Of a stretch of 64,000 nucleotides of DNA, positions 18,363-26,397 are shown in pieces. Each line of letters opens with the position of its first letter. Position 1 is the first letter of the stretch. Origin of the DNA: Aristaeella lactis (GTDB lineage: Bacteria > Bacillota > Clostridia > Christensenellales > Aristaeellaceae); NCBI RefSeq assembly GCF_018118585.1, contig NZ_CP069421.1, positions 1-64,000 of the forward strand, read 5' to 3'. The notes below the pieces were generated by a model. The model did not search any database and had not been told where the DNA came from. It was given only the letters and a program-made list of their open reading frames with translations. A program made the position numbers and the translations under genes.

Positions 18363-19696
18363 TCCGCTTCCTGCTGCTTTCCGGTTTTTTTCCTCCAGGA
18401 AACATACCGCAGGATACATGACAGACCGGCCAGCATCCATGTCACGCCGGCGGTAATCCAGATGGACCAGACTCCGGATGCTGTCAGCCCCAGGAGCAGA
18501 AGGGGCAGACCTACACGGCCGGCAATCTCCACGATTCCGTTGATGAAGGAGAAGACGGCATCGCCGACACCGTTCAGGACGCCGCGGGAAACATATATGA
18601 TACCCAGGAATGCATAGAAGAGGCTTGTGATCTTCAGCGCCCTGCCGCCCAGGTCGATCACGTTCGTTTCATGGACAAACATGCCTACCAGCGATCCACC
18701 GAAGAGCTGCATGATCAGGGTCATCATTCCGGCTACCACGAGCATAGCCAGCAGGCTGTCCCGGAAACCGGTCCGGATCCGTTTCATTTTTCCTGCGCCC
18801 ATGTTCTGTCCGGCGTAGGTGGACAGTGCCATACTCATGGATCCGAAGGGCTGCTGCACCAATTGCTCCAGACGGTTGGTGGCGGTATAGGCGGCCATTG
18901 CCGTTGAGCCGAAGGTGTTGACAACGGATTGCAGCGCGGTGGTGGAAATCGCGATCAGGCTCCACTGGAGCGCCAGCGGCAGACCCAGGCGGATGGCCTT
19001 TTTCGCGATCTGAGCATCGAAAGCACGGAGCTTCGCGTTTATGCGGAAATAGGGATTGCGGCGGAAGGCGAACAGCAGGGAACCGCTGCCGGCCAGCAGC
19101 TGGGACAGCATGGTCGCAAAAGCCGCGCCGAAAACCCCCAGGCCGAAGGCTCCGACAAAAAGCAGATCCAGTACCACATTCAGGATACAGGAAACGATGA
19201 GAAAATACAGAGGCGTGCGGGAATCTCCCAGGGCACGCTGCATGGAGGAAGCGTAATTATAGACGGCGATCAGCGGCACGGACGCGGATGTCATGCGCAT
19301 ATAAACGATGGCGTCCGGCAGAATCTCCTGCGGGGTTCCCATCCAGGTGAGCACAGTGGGGACCAGGCAGAAGGCAAGGGTTCCGGTCAGGAGGGAGAAG
19401 GCGAGCGTAATATAGGCTGAGTTGGCGATTGCCTTATAGACAAGCTCATCTTTTTTCGCTCCGAAAAACTGGGCTGTAACGATTCCGCAGCCGCCGCTGA
19501 TCCCGTTCAAGATGGAAAAGAAGAGAAAGGAAATGGAACCGGTGGCTCCGACTGCCGCCAGGGCATCCGCACCCAGCAACCGCCCCACGATCATCGAGTC
19601 CGCCAGGTTATAGGCCTGCTGGAACAGGTTACCGATGAGCAGCGGCAACGCGAAAACAGAAAGCAGGGCCAGCGGCCTGCCTTCTGTCATATTCAT
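18359..19696 (-). CDS. MATE-family efflux transporter
   Basis: Integral membrane antiporter of 445 residues with about 12 hydrophobic segments. The N-terminal sequence ALPLLIGNLFQQAYNLADS and VGRLLGADALAAVGATGS is typical of MATE (NorM/DinF) exporters, which use Na+ or H+ to expel drugs or metabolites. An ATG at 19777 would add 27 residues not found in the family; the ATG at 19696, with AAGGAAA upstream, fits the family start. It lies between an aldo/keto reductase gene and an ABC exporter gene on the same strand. Confidence 0.9.
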   Translation of the reverse strand: MNMTEGRPLALLSVFALPLLIGNLFQQAYNLADSMIVGRLLGADALAAVGATGSISFLFFSILNGISGGCGIVTAQFFGAKKDELVYKAIANSAYITLAFSLLTGTLAFCLVPTVLTWMGTPQEILPDAIVYMRMTSASVPLIAVYNYASSMQRALGDSRTPLYFLIVSCILNVVLDLLFVGAFGLGVFGAAFATMLSQLLAGSGSLLFAFRRNPYFRINAKLRAFDAQIAKKAIRLGLPLALQWSLIAISTTALQSVVNTFGSTAMAAYTATNRLEQLVQQPFGSMSMALSTYAGQNMGAGKMKRIRTGFRDSLLAMLVVAGMMTLIMQLFGGSLVGMFVHETNVIDLGGRALKITSLFYAFLGIIYVSRGVLNGVGDAVFSFINGIVEIAGRVGLPLLLLGLTASGVWSIWITAGVTWMLAGLSCILRYVSWRKKTGKQQEAD

Positions 19697-19802
19697 CGTT
19701 GCATTTCCTTTGGGAAATGTATGCTTTCCGCTGCCGCGCAGGAAGTGCGCTTTTACAGCCTTGTCCATATCATCCATATCCTTTTCATTTTCTGTGTCTG
19801 CT

Positions 19803-20729
19803 TTACGGCAGGAACTTTCCGGACGCCAGGTAGAGCTGATACCATTCCTGATGTGTCAGGGACACTTTGGAGGCGGCACAGATATCCCGGAGGTGATCCG
19901 GATTCATGGTTCCGGCGACAGCCTGCATACGGGCGGGATGACGCAGGATCCAGGCAATTGCGACCGCAGCTTTTGAAATACTGTACTTTTCTCCCATTTC
20001 GCCCAGCACGCGGTTTAGATCCGGAAAATCCGGATGATCCACGAAGCAGCCTCCGAACATTCCGAACTGCAGCGGAGACCAGGCCTGGATCGTGATGTCG
20101 TGCAGGCGGCAGTAATTCAGGACACCGTTATCCCTGATGATGGAACGGTCAGTCGTCAGGTTATTCAGGTACATGTCCCCGTCGATCAGCTGGGTCTGGT
20201 CCAGGGAGAACTGGAGCTGGTTAAACACCAGCGGCTGCCGGACATACTTCTTCAGCAGCTCCAGCTGGCCGGGGCTTACGTTACTGACACCGAAACAGCG
20301 GACTTTTCCGCTCTTTTCCAGCTGGTCAAAGGCTTCCGCCACTTCCTCCGGATCGAACAGCAGATCCGGGCGGTGGAGCAGCAGGACGTCCAGATAATCG
20401 GTTTTCAGGCGCCGGAGGCTTGCTTCCGCGCTGGAAAGGATATCGTCCCGGCTCCAGTCAAATTCCTTACGATCAAAATGGAGACCGCATTTGCTCTGAA
20501 TGATGACATCCTCCCGCTTCAGACCGGTCAGCGGGAAAGCATCCCCGAAACGGGTTTCAGCTTCTCCGTCGCCGTAGCAGGTGGCATGGTCAAATAAGTT
20601 GATCCCTTCTTCCGAAGCGGTACGGATCATATCCGCTGCTTTTTCCACGGACAGGGCGGGCATGCGCATGCAGCCGAGAATAACGGCTGAAGCATTCTGC
20701 GGTCCGTTTACCACATTGATCAGTTTCAT
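19803..20729 (-). CDS. Aldo/keto reductase
   Basis: NADPH-dependent carbonyl reductase of 308 residues (YdhF-like). The catalytic tetrad is visible: Asp and Tyr in FDHATCYGDGEAE (near residues 46-58), Lys in QSKCG (near 78) and His in LLHRPD (near 118). It is the third gene of a minus-strand run GH10, SDR, VOC, AKR, which suggests shared metabolism of a small carbonyl or sugar-derived compound. The substrate is unknown. Confidence 0.9.
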   Translation of the reverse strand: MKLINVVNGPQNASAVILGCMRMPALSVEKAADMIRTASEEGINLFDHATCYGDGEAETRFGDAFPLTGLKREDVIIQSKCGLHFDRKEFDWSRDDILSSAEASLRRLKTDYLDVLLLHRPDLLFDPEEVAEAFDQLEKSGKVRCFGVSNVSPGQLELLKKYVRQPLVFNQLQFSLDQTQLIDGDMYLNNLTTDRSIIRDNGVLNYCRLHDITIQAWSPLQFGMFGGCFVDHPDFPDLNRVLGEMGEKYSISKAAVAIAWILRHPARMQAVAGTMNPDHLRDICAASKVSLTHQEWYQLYLASGKFLP

Positions 20730-20744
20730 ATCTTTTTCCTCCGG

Positions 20745-21221
20745 TCAGTTATTCCCTGAGTTATTGTAGCTTTCAAGCAGTTCCACGATGCATTTCAGTT
20801 CGGGGGCGTCCAGGTAATTATATTCACCGTTTCCGTCCCCGTAGGTTCCATGCTGAACAAGCTTCAGCCCGGCTGCTTCCGCACTGGCCACGCAGGCTTT
20901 GGAATCTTTGACCTGGAAGGCAAGATGATGCATGCCTTCGCCATGCTCGTTCAGGAAGTTCCGCCAGGTAGACGGTTCCTCATTGGGCTGGATCAGTTCC
21001 AGCTGAAGGCCCGGTCCCACGTCGAAGAAAGCCAGCAGTGAATTCGCTTTCGGCGCGGGCTTCCCCTCAAAAACTGTCTGTGTGACCGCATAGTCGCCGC
21101 AGGGCTGCGTTTCCGGGACATCGACGCCCAGGAATGCCGCCCATTTCCGTTTGGTTTCCTCAATATCCTTTACGATAAAACCTACCTGGGCTACCAGATG
21201 GGTTCCCACGATACCTGCCAT
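20745..21221 (-). CDS. VOC-superfamily (glyoxalase-like) protein
   Basis: Single-chain protein of 158 residues with two beta-alpha-beta-beta-beta modules, near methylmalonyl-CoA epimerase and glyoxalase in sequence. Metal-ligand candidates are His8 (GTHLVAQVGFIVKD), Glu75 (LQLELIQP), His97 or His98 (GMHHLAFQV) and Glu near 147. It sits 39 bases after the SDR gene and 16 before the AKR gene. The epimerase or lyase substrate cannot be told from sequence alone. Confidence 0.8.
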   Translation of the reverse strand: MAGIVGTHLVAQVGFIVKDIEETKRKWAAFLGVDVPETQPCGDYAVTQTVFEGKPAPKANSLLAFFDVGPGLQLELIQPNEEPSTWRNFLNEHGEGMHHLAFQVKDSKACVASAEAAGLKLVQHGTYGDGNGEYNYLDAPELKCIVELLESYNNSGNN

Positions 21222-21259
21222 TTCAGTTTCCTCCTTTGATCACAGCTGAATGTGTTTGT

Positions 21260-21976
21260 TTACCAGGGATAAGATTCACCGGTATGGGTGATGAATACCG
21301 GCCCTTCCTTGTCATGCCGCTTCGTTTCGAAAAGGCACCGAAGGGTTTCCGCGTGTTCATACGGATCCAGCGGGGCTTCATGATTGCCCGGATTTGTCCG
21401 GATCCAGCCGGGATGAATACAGATGATGTTCAGGTCCGGATCGTTTTTGAAGTAGTTATGCATGGTCATGGTAAGCATGTTCAGGGCTGCCTTTTCCGTA
21501 CCGTAATCCAGATAGAAGGTGCGGTAGCATTTTCCGATGCTTCCGGCCTCGGAAGAGATATTCACCACAAGCGCGCCCATCGTACTTTTTTTCAGCAGCG
21601 GCAGGAACGCTTTCAGTACCCGGACCGGCCCGACTGCCCCGACGTTCACAGCAGGCGCGATCAGGTCCAGGTCGAAATCCGGAAGCTCCTTCATCGTGTC
21701 GGCGGAAGCGGTAGTGGCATTGTTGATGATCAGGTCAAGGCGATCTGTCAGTGTTTCCGCTTCCCGGGCGGCGGCATTCACCGATTCCGTGGAGGATATG
21801 TCCATTGTGAGAATGTGCAGCATACCGGGATATACGGATTTCAGCGCTTCCAGCGCTTCGGAAGGACGCCGGACAGACGCGAACACGCAGTCTCCGTGCT
21901 CCAGATAACGCTTTACCAGGTTAAAACCAAGGGCATAAGGCCTGCCTGTGCCGGTAATCAGAACAGTCTGTGACAT
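21260..21976 (-). CDS. Short-chain dehydrogenase/reductase
   Basis: Rossmann-fold oxidoreductase of 238 residues. The cofactor motif TGTGRPYALG begins near residue 8, the NNATTA equivalent of NNAG lies near 90, the catalytic Ser is in VNISSEAGS near 140 and Tyr/Lys are in YGTEKAALN near 156-160. The ribosome site AAGGAGATGACAG precedes the ATG. It is encoded 33 bases downstream of the GH10 gene and is probably co-transcribed with it. Confidence 0.88.
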   Translation of the reverse strand: MSQTVLITGTGRPYALGFNLVKRYLEHGDCVFASVRRPSEALEALKSVYPGMLHILTMDISSTESVNAAAREAETLTDRLDLIINNATTASADTMKELPDFDLDLIAPAVNVGAVGPVRVLKAFLPLLKKSTMGALVVNISSEAGSIGKCYRTFYLDYGTEKAALNMLTMTMHNYFKNDPDLNIICIHPGWIRTNPGNHEAPLDPYEHAETLRCLFETKRHDKEGPVFITHTGESYPW

Positions 21977-22009
21977 GATCTGTCATCTCCTTTTTGGAAG
22001 CGGGATCCA

Positions 22010-23233
22010 TCAGGTCAGGGACAGGGTGCTTTCCAGATTGTCATTCAGGGCGAAACCGGCGCTTCCGGCGGCGGTTTTCAGCTGATAATCTCCTTTATAG
22101 CCGGTAAAGACCAGGAAGCCATCATCATCGGTCACCAGGGTTTCATGGGTTTCCCATGCTCCGTGGATCAGGTTCTTCAGGGCGGCATAAGAGGGCTTTT
22201 CGGTGTTGCCTTCATGGACAAAACCGGACGGGGCTTTCAGCCAGCAGCCGTCATTGAAATCCCAGGTGGTAATGGCTTCCACCAGGGGATGGGCGAACAG
22301 AACAGAATACATTTCCGAAATCTCACGGGCCTGGCGTTCTTCACCTTCGGGCGTGCTGGGCCATTCATCCACCTGCCAGTCATTCAGGTCAACGATGTGC
22401 GCAGGCATGATATCACCGGAGATCAGGGTGTTTTCCGTGAAATGGATCGGGAGACCGAAACGGGAGAAGCGTTCCAGTACCCGGTTCAGCTTTTCCAGCC
22501 CCCAGTATCCCTGGTGCTGATGGCTCTGGATGCCGATGGCACTGATCGGTACGTCCGCTTCCAGCAGATCCTGGATAAGATGCGCGTAGGCTTCGCTTGT
22601 GTTGAAATCGTTGATGAGCAGGACTGCGTTGGGATCACACTCTTTCGCGGCGGCAAAGACTTCCTTTACCAGCCCAACACGGCCTTTTTCCCTGCAGATC
22701 CGGGTGATGGCGTTGTCATACCGGTCAAACTCCGGCATGATCACCACTTCGTTGATGACATCCCACAGGCCGATGGTATCCCTGTATGCGGTCACATCCC
22801 TGTGAATACGCTCAAGCTGACGGCGCAGGATCTCTTCGTTGGAATACTTCAGAAGCCAGGGGGCACAGGCGGTGTGCCAGCACAGCGGATGACCCTTCAC
22901 CTGTACGCCGCTTTGCCGGAGCCATTTCGCGGCGGCCATGGTTTCACGGAAAGCAGGTTTGCCTTCTTCCGGCTCATAACGGCCCCAGTAAAAGGGAAGG
23001 GTGCCGTAGTTGAACAATGCCAGCCATTTTTCCATCCTTTCCCGAAGGAAAGCCTGTTTCTTTTCATCCTGTGTTTTCATCAGCTCCACGGCATCAAAAG
23101 CACCGCAGCCGAAAAGGAACTGATGGGAAACCTGGTCAACGCTGACTTCCCGGCGGACAGCAGGGGTTCCGTCTGGGTTCAGGACACGCAGGCGGGCATT
23201 TGCCTGACGGTGAGCTAAAGGAGCCTGACTCAT
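22010..23233 (-). CDS. GH10 endo-1,4-beta-xylanase, apparently intracellular
   Basis: Glycoside hydrolase family 10 protein of 407 residues. The acid/base is Glu162 (LWDVINEVV) and the nucleophile Glu267 (IHFTENTL). Substrate-site residues such as GHPLCWH (114-120) are conserved. There is a short N-terminal beta-region (residues ~10-40) and a C-terminal beta-strand tail. No signal peptide is present, which points to cytoplasmic action on imported xylo-oligosaccharides, unlike secreted xylanases. GGAGGG precedes the ATG. It heads the SDR/VOC/AKR run and is divergent from the alcohol dehydrogenase gene. Confidence 0.9.
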   Translation of the reverse strand: MSQAPLAHRQANARLRVLNPDGTPAVRREVSVDQVSHQFLFGCGAFDAVELMKTQDEKKQAFLRERMEKWLALFNYGTLPFYWGRYEPEEGKPAFRETMAAAKWLRQSGVQVKGHPLCWHTACAPWLLKYSNEEILRRQLERIHRDVTAYRDTIGLWDVINEVVIMPEFDRYDNAITRICREKGRVGLVKEVFAAAKECDPNAVLLINDFNTSEAYAHLIQDLLEADVPISAIGIQSHQHQGYWGLEKLNRVLERFSRFGLPIHFTENTLISGDIMPAHIVDLNDWQVDEWPSTPEGEERQAREISEMYSVLFAHPLVEAITTWDFNDGCWLKAPSGFVHEGNTEKPSYAALKNLIHGAWETHETLVTDDDGFLVFTGYKGDYQLKTAAGSAGFALNDNLESTLSLT

Positions 23234-23352
23234 AACACATTCCCTCCGGTTTCATGATTTCAATTTATTGTATTTCAGACAGGAAGGGAAAGGCTTCCCA
23301 TTTTTTGACGCATGACTTGCTACTTTTTGTGAAATCCAGGCACCGGAAATCC

Positions 23353-23383
23353 TTGACTTAAAGTTTACTCTAAGTTTTACAAT
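23353..23383 (+). promoter_or_regulatory. MerR-type promoter before the iron alcohol dehydrogenase
   Basis: TTGACT (23353-23358) and TACAAT (23378-23383) are separated by 19 bases instead of 17. The spacer region holds an imperfect dyad CTTAAAGTTTACTCTAAG (23357-23374; 14 of 18 positions symmetric). A 19-base spacer with a dyad between the elements is the hallmark of promoters activated by MerR-family regulators such as AdhR/NmlR. No merR gene is in the window. Confidence 0.8.
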
Positions 23384-23446
23384 ATAACCAGCGCAGTTTC
23401 TCATTTCATTCTTCATTTTCCACGATCAGAACAGGAGGAAAAACAT

Positions 23447-24625
23447 ATGTTTGATTTCCGGTACTATACCCCCACCAAGGTGGTATTCGGTAAAAATACA
23501 GAGGCACAGACGGCTGCCCTGATCCGTGAATTCGGCGGCAAAAAGGTCCTGATCCATTACGGCGGCGGAAGCGTTGTCCGCTCCGGCCTGCTGAAAAGGG
23601 TGACAGATAATCTTGATGAAGCCGGGATCCCCTATGTGACTCTGGGCGGCGCGGTGCCGAATCCCCACCTGGGCCTTGTATATGAGGGCATTGAACTCTG
23701 CAAAAAAGAGAACGTTGATTTCCTGCTTGCTGTAGGCGGCGGAAGCACCATCGACTCCGCAAAGGCGATCGGTTACGGCGCGACCAATGAAGGCGACGTA
23801 TGGGATTTCTATGATTACAAGCGGAAAGCTACGGCCTGCCTTCCCCTGGGCGTGATCCTGACCATTGCGGCCACCGGAAGTGAGATGAGCGATTCTTCTG
23901 TCATCACGAAGGAAGAAGGCCTCGTGAAGAGGGGATACAGCAGTGATTACTGCCGGCCGAAATTCGCGATCATGAATCCGGAACTGACGATGACCCTTCC
24001 GGATTATCAGACCGCCTGCGGCTGTACCGATATTATGATGCATACCATGGAACGCTACTTTACGAACGGCGGCAACATGGAGATTACGGATTCCATAGCG
24101 GAAGGCCTGATCCGTACGGTGATGGAGAACGCAGAGATCCTGGTGAAGGACCCGAAAAACTATGAAGCCCGCGCGGAGGTCATGTGGGCCGGAAGTCTTT
24201 CGCATAACGGCCTGACCGGATGCGGAAACGACGGCGGGGACTGGATGACACACAAACTGGAGCATGAGCTGGGCGGCCTGTATGACGTAGCCCACGGGGC
24301 GGGACTGGCGGCCATCTGGGGAAGCTGGGCCCGGTATGTGTGCGGGAACTGCCTGCCCAGATTCAAGCGGTTTGCCGTTAACGTGATGGGCGTTAAACCT
24401 GAAGGAACGGATGAGGAGATTGCTCTGAAAGGTATCGAAGCCATGGAGGATTTCTACCGGAGGATCCATATGCCCACGAACCTGCGGGAGCTGGGTGTCA
24501 GCGCCACGGAAGAAGACCTTGTGACCATGGCGCATAAGTGCGCGGTCGGTGTCGGCGGCTCCATGGGTTCCGCAAGGCTGCTTTATGAAGAAGATATGCT
24601 GGCGATCTACAGGGCGAGTATGTAA
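23447..24625 (+). CDS. Iron-containing alcohol dehydrogenase (butanol dehydrogenase type)
   Basis: NAD(P)H-dependent group III alcohol dehydrogenase of 392 residues. The nucleotide motif GGGSTIDSAKAIGYG begins near residue 97. Metal ligands are Asp and His in TDIMMHTMERYF (near 194-202) and His residues in HKLEHELGGLYDVAHGAGLA (near 264-286). The family reduces aldehydes to alcohols. AGGAGG precedes the ATG. The MerR-type promoter suggests induction by aldehyde or electrophile stress. An AraC gene follows after 37 bases. Confidence 0.93.
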   Translation: MFDFRYYTPTKVVFGKNTEAQTAALIREFGGKKVLIHYGGGSVVRSGLLKRVTDNLDEAGIPYVTLGGAVPNPHLGLVYEGIELCKKENVDFLLAVGGGSTIDSAKAIGYGATNEGDVWDFYDYKRKATACLPLGVILTIAATGSEMSDSSVITKEEGLVKRGYSSDYCRPKFAIMNPELTMTLPDYQTACGCTDIMMHTMERYFTNGGNMEITDSIAEGLIRTVMENAEILVKDPKNYEARAEVMWAGSLSHNGLTGCGNDGGDWMTHKLEHELGGLYDVAHGAGLAAIWGSWARYVCGNCLPRFKRFAVNVMGVKPEGTDEEIALKGIEAMEDFYRRIHMPTNLRELGVSATEEDLVTMAHKCAVGVGGSMGSARLLYEEDMLAIYRASM

Positions 24626-24662
24626 GGGACACCCTTAAGGAAAACAACCGGGAGCAGGCAGT

Positions 24663-25526
24663 ATGGATTACAGTCAATATGAAAACTACGGGTTCGACCG
24701 TGTCAGCGCCTTTAACCTGTCCACAGGATACGAGAAGCGCAGTTACCAGGCGCACTGGCATTCCTATGGGGAGATTCTCCTGGTGGGGCCGGGAAAAACC
24801 AATATTTTCATGGTCAACCAGAAGACCTATGAGCTGGTTGAAGGGGATTTCCTGCTGATCTGGCCTACGGAAATGCATGCCATTATTGACGCAGACCGGA
24901 AAGAATCACTGGTGATCCAGTACAGCAATGCCTTTATGAATACGCTGTTTGACCTGCAGCGGATCATGCATTTCTACCGGAACCTGCATGTGCTGTGCAT
25001 CAAAGCGCATCCGGAACTGGTTGGCAGACTCAGATCCATCGCGGAAAAGATGAAGACAATATTCTTTTCATCCGGTGCGGACCGGGAACTGCGGTGCTGT
25101 ATGCTGCTGATGGAGTTCATGCTGACGCTGGATGAACACCGGGAGGAGTTTGCCCCGGAGATCAGGAGCGGGGATCCCTACAGCTATACGGACACAGTGA
25201 TGCGCAGGATGCTCATGGTGACAGATTATATTAAAAACAATCTGACAGCGGATGATCTTTCCCAGGGCGCCATGGCGGAAATGGCAGGGATCAGCAAGGA
25301 TTATTTCTCGCGGATCTTCCGCAGCGTGACAGGGCTGAATTACAGCAAATGGCTGAACCTGATCCGGCTGGAGAAAGCCGCGGAACTGCTCGCTGATAAA
25401 GACATGACGCTGACAGAGATCGCCATGCTTTCCGGTTTCCAGAGCATCTCCAGCTTCAACAGGGTTTTTCATACGGAAAAGGGAATGTCCCCGGGTGAGT
25501 ACCGGGCGTTGCTGCTGCCGCGGTAG
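24663..25526 (+). CDS. AraC-family transcriptional regulator
   Basis: Regulator of 287 residues: an N-terminal cupin-like ligand domain (residues ~1-150, with AHWHSYGEILLV near 31-42) and a C-terminal double helix-turn-helix (near 188-285, including MAEMAGISKDYFSRIFRSVTG and IAMLSGFQSISSFNRVF). It is probably co-transcribed with the alcohol dehydrogenase gene and may respond to a metabolite of that pathway; this is inference from position. A terminator follows. Confidence 0.9.
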   Translation: MDYSQYENYGFDRVSAFNLSTGYEKRSYQAHWHSYGEILLVGPGKTNIFMVNQKTYELVEGDFLLIWPTEMHAIIDADRKESLVIQYSNAFMNTLFDLQRIMHFYRNLHVLCIKAHPELVGRLRSIAEKMKTIFFSSGADRELRCCMLLMEFMLTLDEHREEFAPEIRSGDPYSYTDTVMRRMLMVTDYIKNNLTADDLSQGAMAEMAGISKDYFSRIFRSVTGLNYSKWLNLIRLEKAAELLADKDMTLTEIAMLSGFQSISSFNRVFHTEKGMSPGEYRALLLPR

Positions 25527-25531
25527 GACAG

Positions 25532-25558
25532 AAAAAAGCGGCGTGATGCCGCTTTTTT
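25532..25558 (+). terminator. Terminator after the AraC gene
   Basis: AAAAAAGCGGC / GCCGCTTTTTT stem with a GTGAT loop directly after the araC stop. Confidence 0.88.
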
Positions 25559-25624
25559 CATGGACTGATAATCATACCCGCTATCGGATGAAGTCAATCA
25601 TACCGATCCCGGACGGAGGTATTT

Positions 25625-26026
25625 ATGAAACATAAGGTGCAGTATTATGAAACGGATATGATGGGCGTGGCCCATCATGCCAATTATATTCACTGGATGG
25701 AAGAAGCCCGGATCGAGTTTATGGACAGAATCGGTTTTCCTTACAAGCGGATGGAGGCGGAAGGCGTCCTGTCCCCGGTAAAGGGAATGAACATCAAGTA
25801 CCTGAAGCCATGCACATTCGGCGATGAAGTGGAAATCGTCACAGAGGTCGGGAATTTCAACGGCGTTGTGCTTACGATGACGTATGATATGCGGGTGAAC
25901 GGGGAACCGGTCTTTTCCGGCTCGTCGGAGCATGTATTCCTGGACCGCGAAGGCAGGTTTGTCCGGATGAAAAAGGTTATGCCGGAGTTCTGCGAGGCGA
26001 TCGACCGCCGGAAGGAAAACCCCTGA
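25625..26026 (+). CDS. YbgC/FadM-type acyl-CoA thioesterase
   Basis: Hotdog-fold thioesterase of 133 residues. The 4-hydroxybenzoyl-CoA thioesterase-type motif YETDMMGVAHHANYIHWMEE (residues ~8-27) includes the catalytic Asp. It hydrolyses acyl-CoA thioesters; chain preference is unknown. CGGAGG lies 7 bases before the ATG. It ends two bases from the converging small gene, and its terminator appears to lie inside that gene. Confidence 0.9.
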   Translation: MKHKVQYYETDMMGVAHHANYIHWMEEARIEFMDRIGFPYKRMEAEGVLSPVKGMNIKYLKPCTFGDEVEIVTEVGNFNGVVLTMTYDMRVNGEPVFSGSSEHVFLDREGRFVRMKKVMPEFCEAIDRRKENP

Positions 26027-26027
26027 G

Positions 26028-26255
26028 TTACTGAATTCCGCCGTTGGTGCGGGGAAACTCGGAGAGGTCCATCAGGCCAGGAAAAAAGCCCGGAAAATAA
26101 TCATCACCGTTCCGGGCTTTTCGCTTGCGCGAATAAATCTTTTTGCTGTCAACGGCTTTGGTTACCGGGCTGAAATTCCAGGTGACCCGCCGCTGGCGGT
26201 TGAGTTCCTTCTGAGCCTTCTTGCTCAGCTTATCCTTGGGAACAAACTTGGCCAT
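26028..26255 (-). CDS. Small basic conserved protein of unknown function
   Basis: Protein of 75 residues, rich in Lys and Arg in the first two thirds (MAKFVPKDKLSKKAQKEL...). From memory it resembles small clostridial proteins of the pattern PVTK-x-x-x-SKKIYxRK; I assign no function. An ATG at 26261 is too close to AAGGAG, so the ATG at 26255 (9-base spacing) is preferred. The codons for residues ~46-58 contain a strong hairpin that looks like a terminator for the opposite strand. Confidence 0.65.
   Translation of the reverse strand: MAKFVPKDKLSKKAQKELNRQRRVTWNFSPVTKAVDSKKIYSRKRKARNGDDYFPGFFPGLMDLSEFPRTNGGIQ
26084..26121 (+). terminator. Terminator-like hairpin inside the small minus-strand gene
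   Basis: A-run, GCCCGGAA, 14-base loop, TTCCGGGC, TTTT. It lies about 60 bases after the thioesterase stop and would end that transcript, although it falls in the coding region of the converging gene. Confidence 0.6.
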
Positions 26256-26347
26256 GAGCATCCACTCCTTTCCTCAGGCGCAGGGTATTCTATCATTTTA
26301 CGGGACAGAATACAAGTCCGCAGGGCAGTGCGCGCCTTGTCCGGTTG

Positions 26348-26356
26348 TGATATAAT
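26348..26356 (+). promoter_or_regulatory. Extended -10 promoter of the M42 peptidase gene
   Basis: TGATATAAT (TGn plus a perfect TATAAT) 42 bases before the start codon. No good -35 is seen at the usual distance, consistent with an extended -10 promoter. Confidence 0.5.
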
Positions 26357-26397
26357 CAGGATCGGACAGTTTATACAGCAAAGAGAGGATTACGGAT

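Noticed and set aside
23284-23306. Small GGGAA...TTCCC hairpin with a T-run as a plus-strand terminator
   Set aside because: The stem is only five pairs and no plus-strand gene ends upstream; it lies in a divergent promoter region.
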